Shown in pieces: positions 43,172 to 54,290 of a stretch of 64,000 nucleotides of DNA. Position 1 is the stretch's first letter. Every line of letters starts with the position of its first letter. The notes below the pieces were generated by a model. That model was not told the DNA's origin, ran no database searches, and saw only the letters and a program-made list of their open reading frames with translations. The stretch spans positions 104,742,409-104,806,408 of the forward strand of contig NC_088203.1 in NCBI RefSeq assembly GCF_037126465.1. Reading direction: 5' to 3'. The translations under genes were made by a program, and so were the position numbers. This stretch comes from Ornithodoros turicata (lineage: Eukaryota; Arthropoda; Arachnida; Ixodida; Argasidae).

Positions 43172-44611
43172 AATGTGTGTTAAACTGCTATAAACAGCAA
43201 ACGCACACATTCATGTGAATGAGGGCAAAAAATAAATGTGCCAATATCCACTGCTCGTAGCCGCTGATCAGAGACGCCAGCATATGCTTCACGGTTACGC
43301 CGCGTGGCGGCGCCACCTCTGAGTGATCCAACTAAACAATGATCATCCGCGAAGTTGAGCAATGTGACGACGTGGTACAAGATACTTGGGTGCTTATATT
43401 GATCTCACTGTAGTTATGTCTTTGCGAATGTTGCACGGAAGGGTTTATCTTTCTCGCTAATCACGCAAAGTCAGTGCCCACGATAGACGCAAATATGTAA
43501 AGGCTTCTGCTGTCAAAAGCGAACCTAACACGTCCGGAGATCGCGACGACAAGGACAACTTTCTCCAGAATAATTGTTGAAAACTCATAGTTCGTAGCTT
43601 TACATCTCGAGACGAGGCGACGCCCCAGGTGTCGGTGTCTAGGTGATATTGCCCACCTGATGATTCTTTCGTGCGGACAAGTCTCATCACGCGGCGCCGT
43701 ATCTGACGTCATTAGCGACATGTATGACGTGTGTGAGCAACTTGCACCTTGCACCCAAAGAGTCACCTTCAGGGTTCGAACGCGCTACCAACCGATCCCT
43801 TCGGCGAACGGTTCTCGAACAGCGTAAAGACCAGAACGTAAAGCGTCCACATCCCTCCCACAGTTACCCCATGGCACGCGCCCCATATGTTAGACAAGGC
43901 AACTGGCAAACGTGATACAAACACACCAAAATGAAACGGCAGTCGGCGACGTGTTAGAAAAAACTAAACCCTTCCTCCCTTATTGTTAGTCTGGGCGTGT
44001 TTTCACCAAAATCCCGACGGCTGCGAAACTTCTCTGCTCTCCAGTCTTTTACAAAAAGGGTCGAAATCCCGGCGGTGAACGCAGCTGCCGCTGGCAGATC
44101 GGCCAACCCTAATTTCCCCATCTTCCCTCCTTTCGATCCTGTACACTCTGTTGCCTTTTGGCCCGCGCTTTTTTCTGCAAGACAAACTGCGATCGGTGCG
44201 CCAAGCAGCAAATAAGTAACCGAGCAAAACCTCCAAGTGCTGTTGCAGTTTGTTATGGGCACCACCTTTAATTTGTGACTTTCGCTTTATTCTTTTTTTC
44301 TTTTGTCTATTTCAGCACCATTCAGCGGGAAAATAGGTGGTAAGAAATACGCCGACAGTCTTTTCAATCGGGGGTCACCAAGCAGTTTTCCTTCTGGTGC
44401 TCTTTTTCGTTCGTAAGTTAGTAGTGTTCTTCTAGCAGTGCAGCTCTCAATTTATGAGTCAAGTGATAAACATTTCGTAGCTTTAGCAGCGGAGTGATTA
44501 TCACATGGTTCGACAGAAGTTGGATTTGAGTTCAACGACTGATTTAAATCGCGGTGAGAACTGAAGAACGTTTTTCTGGCTGGCTTGGTTTTCTGGTTGG
44601 CTTGTTGGTAA
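43172..44611. other. unassigned spacer
   Basis: No gene recognised; short frames on both strands only. Confidence 0.4.
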
Positions 44612-44975
44612 AAAAACAACAACTTTATTGTAAGATGATGAATGGGGAGTTTCGTCGCCAGGGGGCGATACTCTACCCCATTGCTGGTGGTAATGTGGGG
44701 AATGAAATAATGAGCCCCTTCATAATAAGGATCGGTGTCCTATGATGTCCCAAAAAGGTCAAAAGAGCTTCGAGGGCAGAAGGTTGGTGGGCTGGATTTG
44801 ACCAGGGACCAAGCAATTTTGAAAGACGGGGGGGGGGGGGGGGGGGGCGAGAGTCCAGCTGATTAAGAGACCATTAGAGTGTGGTTCGCGAAGGTTGGTA
44901 TAGTGTGGGCAATGAAGAAAAATGTGCTCTAGATCTTCTAGAGCACCACAGTGACAGCAGCACGCTTCACCGTGA
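44612..44975 (-). mobile_element. LINE-D 3' end: cysteine-rich C-terminus plus 3' UTR
   Basis: The minus-strand frame reads CHCGALEDLEHIFLHCPHYT then NLRE, the C-x-C/H-x-C pattern of a LINE C-terminus. A 19-base G-run (44829-44847) breaks the frame. The 3' UTR GAGTATCGCCCCCTGGCGAC ... CATTCATCATCTT ... AATAAAGTTGTTGTTTTTT matches that at 17080-17150. Confidence 0.7.
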
Positions 44976-46045
44976 ACGCACGCTTGTAAGTACGCTTGTT
45001 GGTATTTTTGTATCTGGTACTTAGCAATCTTTGTTACTATAGCTAGCGCTCGTTACTTTTTTTCAGTGAACAGTAACATTTCTATAGGAAAGTAACTTGA
45101 AAGTGTACCAAGTTACCACTTTTTATGAAAATAAACTGTACAATGTAACAGTTATTAATGAACTGAGGAAGTGCCACAGTTCTCTACGCAATCATTTCTC
45201 AGGCGTCGTTCCTGTCGTCCTTTAGAACCTTATGTGGAGAAAGCTCCTGTTGTGCGACTTTTGAGTGTGGGAAGGGATACAGTTGGGAACAAGTGATGGG
45301 AGCTTTCTGACGACAACTTGAAAAACGAGTACTGCTTAAATGTAACGAGCTTGAGATGTAATTGGTGTTGAATTGTAATTGCGGAAAGTGCTACATTGCT
45401 CTTGAGGACAGTTTTTCTGAGTCGCATTTACGTGGCTTTTGTTTCTAAAACGGCGATTGTAAATTATCTGACGTACTTCAACGTCCTCACTGTAGCTGTA
45501 GCTTGTTACATTAAAACACACACACACACACACATGTCTGTGACTCAACAACTACTTCCACAAGCTCGCTGTGACTGGAACTTAGTCATATTTTATGTAA
45601 CTTGCTATAGCCGACTTGATACATGTGCGCGTTGAAAACTCTGTACGAGGGAGTTGCTCCCAGTCTATAGCTCTCCCCTTTATCCCAATCTCTTGTTCGT
45701 GTACAGCAACACGTCTTTCTGAAGGAATAACAGATTAAGTAGTTTTCAGAGCAACTTCACGCGCTGCCAACACACTCTGAAACAACAAATTCTCTTCAAG
45801 GCGTTCGCTAAACGGAGCGCTTTTTCGACGCTAAGTAGCACAGAAGATAATCCGCGTCTAAACAGCACGTGGTACCACAAGCTACAAACAACAGCAAGCG
45901 CTGTAGGCGGAGCTCGGAATTTTCAAAACGCAAAGAGCAGCACAGACATGCCACGAGTATACATCCCACATGGTATGGGCGTGCGCTTCGTCCATTTCAT
46001 TTCCATCTCACTCATACATCTCTAGTCAGGGGTCGTTAATGTAAG
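44976..46045. other. unassigned spacer with hAT-like words
   Basis: 45000-45140 has clustered GTTACT/AGTAAC words (TTACTATAGC, AGTAACTTGAAAG) like those at 53945-54290, but no ends. An (AC)n run lies at 45517-45533. Confidence 0.35.
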
Positions 46046-46193
46046 TACGAGGGGGAATCAAAAGGTAATGCTTCCATGTCTGTACTCTCCTACGTACAGC
46101 AGCGTATGGAAGGGTTCATGTACAGATGGTATATATGGTTGCTCCTACCCTACAAACTCACGCTTCTGCTTTTCAAATTGTATGAGTGCAACC

Positions 46194-46475
46194 ATGGATC
46201 GGACACTGAAACAAAGAGTCGCCATCGAATTTTTGGCAAAAGAGGCCTGTGCGCCTCAGGAATTCCATGGTCGGTTGAAGAACGTTTGTGGAGAGACCGT
46301 TGGGTTAAGAGGTTTGAACGCGAAGAAATCGAATTTGAGGATAAGCCGAGGAGTGACCGTCCACCAGCATCAGTGACAGGCGATAAGCGACAACCGTGTG
46401 ACAACCAGGACATACAGGGCGTTATTCCCGTTGATTTTTCTGAACTGACCTTAGCAATCGATCCTCGGCAAAACC
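46194..46475 (+). pseudogene. mariner transposase N-terminal DNA-binding part
   Basis: From ATG at 46194: MDRTLKQRVAIEFLAKEAC ... EFHGRLKNVCGETVG. After a frameshift it continues WVKRFEREEIEFEDKPRSDRPP. This is the paired helix-turn-helix region with the WVKRF box between HTH1 and HTH2 and the EDKPRSGRP-like hook. It would bind the TIRs. The reading ends shortly before the nested element. Confidence 0.85.
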
Positions 46476-46477
46476 TA

Positions 46478-47555
46478 CATCCTTAGAAAAAAGCGAACAG
46501 CGGGGGAGTAGCTTGCAACTCTTACTCTATTTTCACTCCTCCCCTGAGTCGCTTACTCCCTCTTTCTTGCTGCATTTGCCATTAACTCCATCAGTGTAAA
46601 TAGTTACTCCCTCTTGCCGTCCAAGTTTTAGTCTACATGACGACATGTGACGTCACCCTCCTTCTCGTCGGGTGACTTTTGAGTTATAAACTTGTGCACT
46701 ACAGTGCTGCCATTCAGGTGCTGTATCATTTTTGTTATGTATTCCTTGCTTAATACCTTTATATATTTAATTAATTTAATATGTGTCGATAAATATTTTG
46801 TTATATATTAATATTTCATTAAGACAATCAGTAGGTGAAGGGATCACCCTTACGTGAGGATATATCGTGACACGTGACCTCCTGACACACCAATTGCGTT
46901 GAATATACTTATCCAGGAGTTTACCCAGTTTGCTGGAGCTTCCCAGTTAAGGTTGCTGGGGTAAGCCCGGATGTTTTTCTTTTCTTTCTTTTTTTTTTGT
47001 TAGTAATTCTGGTGGACTACTATCCAAAGTTTAGACAAGGTGTCGCACCCCACCTCTTTCACGCACAACTTTTGCCATCTCCATCGAGTATGTACTACGA
47101 CGTAACAATTGAGCTTCGGATTCGACTTGCTTATAAGCAGAAGTCAGAAATTTCATAGCGGATTCCAAAGCAGCTGCAGAGGTACTAGCATAAATACGTT
47201 TTATGGTGTATGCACCTATACAAGTAAGTCAAACTCCTTTACAACGAAACTCAGGGGACAGCAAAAAAAAATTTGTAGTAAAGGTATTTTCGTTAAAAAG
47301 GATGTCCATTATTGGACCTATAGGGCTCCAGCGGGACCGCAAAAAATTTGCTGTAGTGGTATTTTCGTTAAAAAAAGTGTTCGCTGTAAAGGAGTTTGAC
47401 TGCCTATAACTGGTGTCATGGTTACTCCTGGGAAATGGAGTAAAGTGGAACTTCCTATTGGAGGTCGTAAGTTTTACTCCAAAAAGGAGTGTTCTACTGG
47501 ACACGCAGTTTACTCCCCTAAAGGAGTTGTGACGGCAGCACTTTTTCTCAAAGTG
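46478..47555. mobile_element. TA-flanked TIR element inserted in mariner, 1078 bp
   Basis: Left tip CATCCTTAGAAAAAAG; right tip mirror CACTTTGAGAAAAAG; TA on both sides (46476-46477, 47556-47557). Removing it with one TA restores ACCTATGTCAGCAC of the mariner frame. The tip resembles CACTCTTAGAAC of the element at 52433-53577 and CACTCTAAAAAC at 36846. It contains many GGAGT/ACTCC words and no recognised transposase. Confidence 0.72.
47225..47401. mobile_element. Tigger-like small element nested in the TIR element
   Basis: AGTCAAACTCCTTTACAACG at the left and the mirror GTAAAGGAGTTTGACTG at the right. The AGTC/GACTG tip fits pogo/Tigger (CAGT...ACTG), though the left C and the flanking TAs are degraded. 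Inside, two direct copies of ATTTTCGTTAAAAA and AATTTG (47266-47310, 47341-47385). Confidence 0.55.
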
Positions 47556-47575
47556 TATGTCAGCACACTCTAGGA

Positions 47576-47935
47576 GCTGAAAGAGGCCTTTAGGAAGAAA
47601 GTACCACATAAAAATATCCATTCCACACAGATTCATCAGGACCAAACACTTCACTATTCACGATCCAGGCGATTGTCAAAGTGGGATGGTCCGTCGTGCC
47701 TCATCCACCAAACAACCTAGATTTGGCATCCTCAGACTCGTACTTATTTGGTCCGATGAAGGATAGCCTACGTGGTTCACCGTTTCAAGGCTTGGATCGA
47801 GTTAAATCAGCTGTAAAGTCGTGGGTCAGAATGCAACCTCCAGATTATTTCCAAGCTGGATCTGACACTTGGGTTCGACAGTGGGGTAAATGCATTGGAA
47901 GTAACGGTGATTATGTGAGCAGTAGCTTCATGTAG
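47576..47935 (+). pseudogene. mariner transposase C-terminal catalytic part
   Basis: ELKEAFRKKVPHKNI, then HQDQTLHYS with the second catalytic Asp (HQDN in active mariners). After a frameshift come KVGWSVVPHPPNNLDLASSD with the third Asp of the DD34D triad, and YLFGPMKDSLRG ... WGKCIGSNGDYV to a stop at 47933-47935. The first catalytic Asp region is deleted. Confidence 0.85.
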
Positions 47936-48030
47936 AGTTGCGTTGAGCAGTAGCTTCATTTTTGCCTTGATCCGTTTTTAAGTAAAGATGCAGAAAACGA
48001 GGAACCGTTATTTTTTTACTCCTCCTCGTA

Positions 48031-48735
48031 AATATGAATAACCCACGAGTCATGAGGCAGGGCACCGCGGCTCATGGGGTGAAACACCCTATGTCATAGT
48101 CATCATGTATGTGTTGTTGATCCATATAGGGTTTTGAGGACAGAACCCCAATCTTCTCATGCCGTGTGCGCGGTACGGTGTTGCTCGCAGCCGCCTTCAG
48201 ATTACCTTAGCGGCGCTGGGTAGTCAAACATTGGTTTTGGGCGCTAGGGACTCACTCGTTAGGCGGTATGCACTGGACGCTCTGATATCATTTCTTGTAG
48301 ATATCGTGTCGGAGAAACTAGTTTGACTGCTTGCGTTTGATTCGCTTTTCCGTATGTACTTCGATGTTCTCGGTTCGGTGTCTCTAAGTGATCACGGGAA
48401 AAAGAAATCACTAAGTAAATAAGTCAGAGTCCCTGACATATATACCTTCGCTCACTTATTTTGGCTGCTATTTTTCTATTATTTTTACTTCAGTAGCTTA
48501 GCATGCAGTCAGAAGCACTAAGCCTGATCCCTGTTGACGAAGCCTATAGAAGTACGTGTTTCTTTCCTTTTTATCTCAAGTTTTCCTTGTATGGTTGATA
48601 GCAGCATGCTTGCCGGCAGAAACCCCTCGTTAGCACACAGATGTCATACTTCCAAATCGGTTTAAATCTGTAATCTCATAATCTACAGAGACACAGTTTG
48701 ACGTAGCCAAATCAAAAGAGGTGAAGCAGGAATCA
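48031..48735. other. unassigned spacer
   Basis: No gene recognised. Confidence 0.4.
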
Positions 48736-48892
48736 GCTCATAGTCTGAACAAAACTTTATAGAGAAGCAGTCGAAGTGTGTGCTAAGTGCTCGGTCTAAA
48801 AGCAAGTTTCGACGTTGGAAACGTGCTTTTAGTCCTAGCACTTAGCACACACTTCGACTGCTTCTCTATAAAATTTTGTTCAGACGATGAGC
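48736..48892. repeat. 75-bp inverted repeat with 7-base loop
   Basis: 48736-48810 and 48818-48892 pair with only a handful of mismatches (for example TCGGTC against TAGGAC). They share TAGAGAAGCAGTCGAAGTGT. The loop is GACGTTG. The right arm continues into an unrecognised 93-codon plus-strand frame ending near 49068, so the left arm may be an inverted copy of that sequence. Confidence 0.88.
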
Positions 48893-49379
48893 TCTTGAGA
48901 AGACTAGCGCCGTTGGAGCACTTACTTCGAGCGTCGGATAAACCTGCGGCATGTTTCTCATTTTTGAAAAAGTCCCGGAGGGATATTTTTACTTGCAATA
49001 GTAACACGAGATTTCAGACACCGGAAAATAGTTCTCGGGGGTACCTTAATAAATTCTGCGTGCGCTAGTTTTATCATGAATAAACGGAACAACTTTACGA
49101 GAACAAAAGTTACTTGCTAAAACACAATTTTATAAGTGCAAGTTCGCACGGAGTCATCCCCATATCATCGTCATCATGTATTTCTCTCTCTCTCGCGCGC
49201 GCGCGGAGAACAGGATGAAGTACTGCTCAACACGAGCGCTTCGCGGCAAGTCGCGAAGTGTGACAGTGGTCATCGCATGTGAAGGAAATGTTCGGTGAAC
49301 GTGATAGAAATTAACCGCGCTGTGGCTGGCACAGAAATGGATAAACACAAAGCGTTCATCGCCTAAGAATACTGTTCTG

Positions 49380-49582
49380 CCTTCGTGGCTATGTATCTCA
49401 CCGTAACCAGAGCTACTGTTTGAACTCCGTCTCGGCCGTCCCTTACGCGGTGCCTCTTACGCGGTGCCTCTCCGAGGTGTAAGATGCCTTCATGGTCATG
49501 CTCCACCGTAACTGGAGCCACCTTTTGGACCCCGTCTCGTAGACAAGACCCCTTACACGGTGCCTCTCCGAGGTGTAAGGTG
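49380..49582. repeat. tandem duplication of a ~100-bp unit
   Basis: Unit 1 (49380-49486) and unit 2 (49487-49582) share CCACCGTAAC-like, CCCCGTCTCG and GGTGCCTCTCCGAGGTGTAA. The motif TTACRCGGTGCCTC is additionally doubled in unit 1. The unit's end forms a small hairpin (TTACAC ... GTGTAA). Confidence 0.75.
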
Positions 49583-50731
49583 CAAAAATTTCAGTTGTGT
49601 TTTGTGAGGCGTGGCAGTAAACCGCTTCCGAATGCTACAGTCTTTTTACCGCGTTGCAACGCATTGCATCGCGTCGTACATCATATTGCATAGCTGGATA
49701 TAATCACATGTACGTATGCTTACGTCCGTTTAAGCTGTCCGATTAAACGTGTGTTTTGCAACAAACCTGTGTTGAGATCGGAATAAACACTGAAGAACAA
49801 TAATGACATTTTGCACGACAACTTTATTTCCGTCCTCCAGTATACTCGGCGAATGTCCTGCCGAGTATATTGGTAGGCCGTTTCTCACGGTATGGCTTTC
49901 TTTTTTAGGGCTATACCTGTGACAGATCTCCCAAGAAATACCTATAACAGCGCTCTAGAGCTTGTGAACCGAATCAGCGCTCACCAATTCGCACCTGCAC
50001 AAAACCAGCTTCGTAGATGACGGCAGGTATAGTGTCTTCAGCAAAAGACCGTTCAACGATTCTACGGGGACCGCTGCTCCAATGATAGCGCGACCCCAAA
50101 ACACCGGGTAAACTGCAAGAGAGCCCAGAATCTTATTTTGTCGAACAGGGCGAACATGGAGACCTCTATGGTATGCTAGGTGAAGTTTTTGGACTTCCCA
50201 TAGCTTGAAGTAGCTTTGACTTTGACTCAATCATCGATAAATCCTTCCTACACTCATCTCCTCACATCGTTTATCTATGGTCGCGACACTGCACGCAATC
50301 CTGAACAGGAGCTCGATAAGCTTGTTCACACTACCACTGCCTTTTTTAGGACTCTCGTGGGACACCCATCTTTGTAAAAACCAATATCTCCATATTCTTC
50401 TTTTTTGCGACCAAATCAAACCAGCATGTCAAAAGGTGTGGCGATATTTAAGACAGCTATACCGCAATCATTTTAAACAATGTCAGTGATGATAGATTAA
50501 GCTACAGGGTGGAGGATAAACTCCGTGATCAACAAGCCTGAGGTGTAAAGCCGCATGCAAAATGATGAAGACTCGAAGTAGCGAGCCATCTAGGCCTGCG
50601 TGATCACTCAGTTAGTGGGCTGGGCCGTATGTTGAACATACCGCGACACTAGCATTCTGTCTTCTTTTTTTTTTCTGTTTTTTTATGAAGAACGTTCGCT
50701 CGGAACGTTAATTCTTATTTTTTCACACATA
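49583..50731. other. unassigned spacer
   Basis: CTGCCGAGTATA occurs in both orientations near 49840-49870, making a small hairpin. No gene. Confidence 0.4.
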
Positions 50732-51198
50732 CAGGGTGAATTTAGCAAAGGTTACACATCTCGATCGCGTCGTAAAAATAAAAGGTGACGTCTCTGGCGC
50801 TTCAAATATTGCACACTTTAGGCATTTGTCTCAAGGTCTATCGATATTTGTTTTTTCAAACGTTATCATTTTGTTGAAAAAAGTTCGAATTCAAGCAAGT
50901 TCTCACGTCATGCATTTCCTATGGTCTCCAGGCAGCGCCATCAATACGTGGTGATATGAACGTGAAGCAGACAGAGGAAAAATGGCGGTTTGCTGGCGGC
51001 ATAGGCCATAGGAAATGCATGGGGGGAAAATTTGCTTTGCTTCCAAACTTTTTCCTACATAGTGATTGCATTGAAAAAAAAATACAGGTAAAACTTCGAG
51101 CGAATGACTATGAGTCTGCAAAGTTTGAAGCGCCAGAGACGTCACCTTATATTTTTACGACTCGATCAAAATGTGTAACCTTTGCTAAATCCACGATG
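50732..51198. mobile_element. palindromic TIR element, 467 bp
   Basis: The left arm from CAGGGTGAATTTAGCAAAGG is mirrored by CCTTTGCTAAATCCACGATG at the right, with TA on both sides. Symmetry runs almost to the centre, sharing GTGACGTCTCTGGCGCTTCA and ATGCATTTCCTATGG. Arm divergence is moderate. No coding frame. The tip relates to the CAGGGTG elements at 22494 and 56851. Confidence 0.8.
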
Positions 51199-52131
51199 TA
51201 CATCGTTTTTCCCCTTCGAACACACCAGCCCGAGTTTTTGCTGAGAGTTTTTCATCATAAGGTTTCGTATGCCGCGTACATTTGAGTATAATTCCCGCTA
51301 CCGATTCTGAAGAATAGATATGGTGATAATGTGGCAGACCATCACGCAGTCAAATAAAAATCGTATCTACGATTGTCATAAGGAAGAAAACAAAACGCAG
51401 ACGAGGAAGAGGTGTGTCTAATAACGCTGGTTCCGTTGCCATGGCGCACATAGTGTGCATAAAGAGCACAGCTCGACCGGGTTACACTATACGGGAAGCT
51501 CTTGTTCTCCGCTATGGCATCAGACTATCGAGCACGAACGCTTATTCCTTGTTAGTGCTCCTGTCCCTTCCCCCTATCAAAGCAATCGTCCTTGCTCGTA
51601 TGAAGGAGAACTGGAGTGTTTGCGGCTGCCTTCAGGAGGTAGAGCATCTCAATAGGAATCAATAGAAAACCTTTGAAAGGGTACGACGATCTATTGTAAG
51701 TACCCGGTTGGTAGCTGGAAAAAGGAGAAATGGAAGGAGCATCTGGTTGCCATGAGGTAATGAGGAACGATCTTGTACTACGTTGAGCTACAAATACATC
51801 GATAACCATCGATATCTGAAATATAATATCTATAAACATCGCTCGAAATATCAATTAAGAACGGCAAGGCCTTATCGATATTTCATCAACATGCATTGAT
51901 CATTAACGATATTCGCGTAAAAAAAAACATCTGTTTTCTATTAATATTTACCTCGATATTTCAGACATTTTTTTAAAACCTCTATTTCACAAAATTTCGA
52001 GGATTATGCTATATCCAGCAATATCAACAACAGAATGCACTGATACGTAAAGAATTGATATTTCGCTTGAAAATGTTTATGTTCGCTCGTTTATGTTTCA
52101 ATCCTTTCTATTGTTTTTCTTCAGTATAGTA
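51199..52131. other. unassigned spacer
   Basis: AT-rich with many ATCGAT/ATATC words at 51800-52080; no gene recognised. Confidence 0.4.
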
Positions 52132-52231
52132 CAGCTCCTGTCAACGTTGATAATAACACTGGAAGAAAAAAATCTGTCTCATTTCCGAGCGCGATAACAC
52201 GTTCCAGAGTTATTGAGGTTGACGTGAGCTG
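52132..52231. mobile_element. 100-bp TA-flanked MITE
   Basis: CAGCTCCTGTCAACGTTGAT and the mirror GAGGTTGACGTGAGCTG, with TA at 52130-52131 and 52232-52233. The tip resembles pogo/Tigger CAGT-CAACCTC ends. Small and low-information, so moderate confidence. Confidence 0.5.
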
Positions 52232-52432
52232 TACCAAGCGACACAGCAGTACTCGAGCTTTTCTATGTATGGACACCTTCGATAATTCACTATCATATCA
52301 TCCAGGACCAGTTTACAGTTGTACCGCATCTGCAAGGTGGCGATGAACATTATTAATACGTCAACATTACGGAAACCTCGTCGCGAAAGATGTTGTATAT
52401 ACCCCAGCCCCACTGGGGCAGTAACACGCGTA

Positions 52433-53577
52433 CACTCTTAGAACAAAAAGGAAGCTAAAAAGGAATCAAACGATGTTCGAACACCCTCGGGAACTGAGAG
52501 GGCGTTGCAGCGACACCCCTCTGTGACCGTATTTAATGCGGGGTGTATTGCGCGCACTCCCCTCATGGAGGGGTGTTAATAGCCTCACTCTCCAATGTTT
52601 ATGACGAGGTTCTTCCAGACTATGCAGCAGTGCAGTCTCGTACTTTGATTCACTTGTTAAGATTATCGAGACACACCTGCACATAATGAAGAAAAGAGAT
52701 GAACAAGCCTGTGTCTGACATGGCCAAAGTAGTTGTATCCCTGCAGAGGACATTTACTTTTCGCAACTCCTGGATGCACAAAAAAGAATGCGTTGGTGGC
52801 AGATATTCTTGGAAAGTACACAACATTACGCACTGAGGAACAGCTACTGCGACTTTCCAAGCATGCTGATGCCTACATGTTGCTTAGTTGTGCTTATAAA
52901 GATGCCGCCTCTATAATGCAGTCTTTCTTGTTACCATTGTAGTTGACTCTCGGATCGGTCGTTTCATTCGAGGGAAAATCTCCGTTGAAATATTCTCTAA
53001 TGACAAGGGAAGCGGCAAGTCAAGTAAAAAAACGTAATGTCCGATAGAAAGGGATATCTGTTCTGTAACGCTAAGCGCCTTGAATTTGTCGCAGATGCAC
53101 TGCGAGTTGATGAGGCGTATGTCCGTCATCGTTAGGAAAGTATTGAGCTCCTTTATACTCTAGGAGCGGGTTGTAAAGCTTGGGTATCGTGGGTAGTATA
53201 GCAATAAAAAGACGGAGGGACACTGCACCTGTTCGTGTTTTGGGGCGAGGGCATTCTTGTTTTTGTAACGTGATGCAACGAAGATCGGTATCTGCACAAA
53301 AGAAAAAAGAAAAAACTGAACGAAAAGAGACCAATGAAGTAACATCACTTAATGACAGAGTGGAAAACAGAGTGCTTAGTGTCCTCTGCAATGTGCTTGG
53401 GTAGGGCAATCAAGGGAACACGTGCAGGAAGGGTATCAGGGGGACACCCTCAGGGATGGGAGTCAAGAAAACACCCTCACAAGGGGGCATAGCCTAAACA
53501 CCCCAAAGGGAGTCATATGTGTGACCAGCGTGAACACTCCCAAGGGAGTTTCCCATACTCCACTTTTTCTGAGGGTG
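52433..53577. mobile_element. TIR element of the CACTCTTAGAA family, 1145 bp
   Basis: Left tip CACTCTTAGAACAAAAAGGA after TA; right tip complement CACCCTCAGAAAAAGTGGAG before CA (mutated TA). Subterminal zones hold repeated ACACCC(T/C)C / GGGAGT words. Within it a 70-codon plus-strand frame (52733-52942) reads LGKYTTLRTEEQLLRL ... YMLLSCAYKDAASIM. I cannot place it in a family; it could be a scrap of a transposase or host sequence. Confidence 0.6.
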
Positions 53578-53684
53578 CATGTGTAAAGGAGTGCATCGTT
53601 CGATAACAAATACGAGGCGCCCTCTCACCTATCGACGCACATCCGCCGAAGATATGCGCCGCAAATCAAACAATCAATCAATGA

Positions 53685-53725
53685 ATAAATAAATAAATAA
53701 ATGCGTGGATGAATGAATGAATGAA
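53685..53725. repeat. (AAAT)n and (GAAT)n microsatellites
   Basis: AATAAATAAATAAATA followed by GAATGAATGAATGAAT. Confidence 0.85.
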
Positions 53726-53944
53726 TTTCCACATCATATTGGGGTGCGAGCTGTGAAAAAGAAAAGAAAAAATCGCAGTGACGAATGTTAGGAAAGTAGT
53801 GGTATCCAGTGCAGCAAGTGCAGCATCCAGTGCAGCAGTGGTAGCAAGTGCTGTTGTGGAGGTATCAATTTTTCAAGTAACCAATTATGAGTAGGTACAT
53901 CTGAAGCCAATCCGCTACTTGGTCGCTCCAACCACTCATGCAGA

Positions 53945-54290
53945 ACTTTCTAAAAAAAGTAACGAAATTACAGTTAGCCTACGAGTATAGTAACTGAGTC
54001 ACAGTTAATATTTTTAAAATTAAACTAAGCTACAGTTACCACATTAAAGTAACTTGGTTACTAAGCTACTTAAGACACTTAAGAGACTTAAGTTACACTT
54101 AAGACAAACTGACACTATAGAGAACCGACGCTTGGAAACTATTGGAAACTATAAGAAAAACCCGAGTACTAACTTTGTTATAGTTACATTTTACTGTTAC
54201 TTTAACCAATAGCGGTAACTAGTCGCAGTTACAAGTTACCTTCGTAGTAAACTAACAGTTACAAGATATTTGTAACCTACAGTTATGATC
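53945..54290. mobile_element. hAT-like AGTAACT/GTTAC-rich element, ends unresolved
   Basis: Dense AGTAACT, ACAGTTA and AAGTTAC words in both orientations, as in subterminal zones of the hAT element at 19571. No TIR pair or target duplication could be fixed. Confidence 0.4.

Larger units (their letters stand above)
46048..48028 (+). mobile_element. mariner-family transposon, interrupted
   Basis: The left tip CGAGGGGGAATCAAAAGGTA is preceded by TA (46046-46047). The right tip's complement CGAGGAGGAGTAAAAAAATA is followed by TA (48029-48030). Transposase N- and C-terminal segments lie in the plus orientation, separated by an internal deletion of the catalytic region and a 1078-bp foreign insertion. 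Without the insertion it would be about 0.9 kb, shorter than the usual 1.3 kb. Confidence 0.85.

Noticed and set aside
46194..47935. One functional mariner transposase gene
   Set aside because: Frameshifts, loss of the first catalytic Asp region and a 1-kb insertion.
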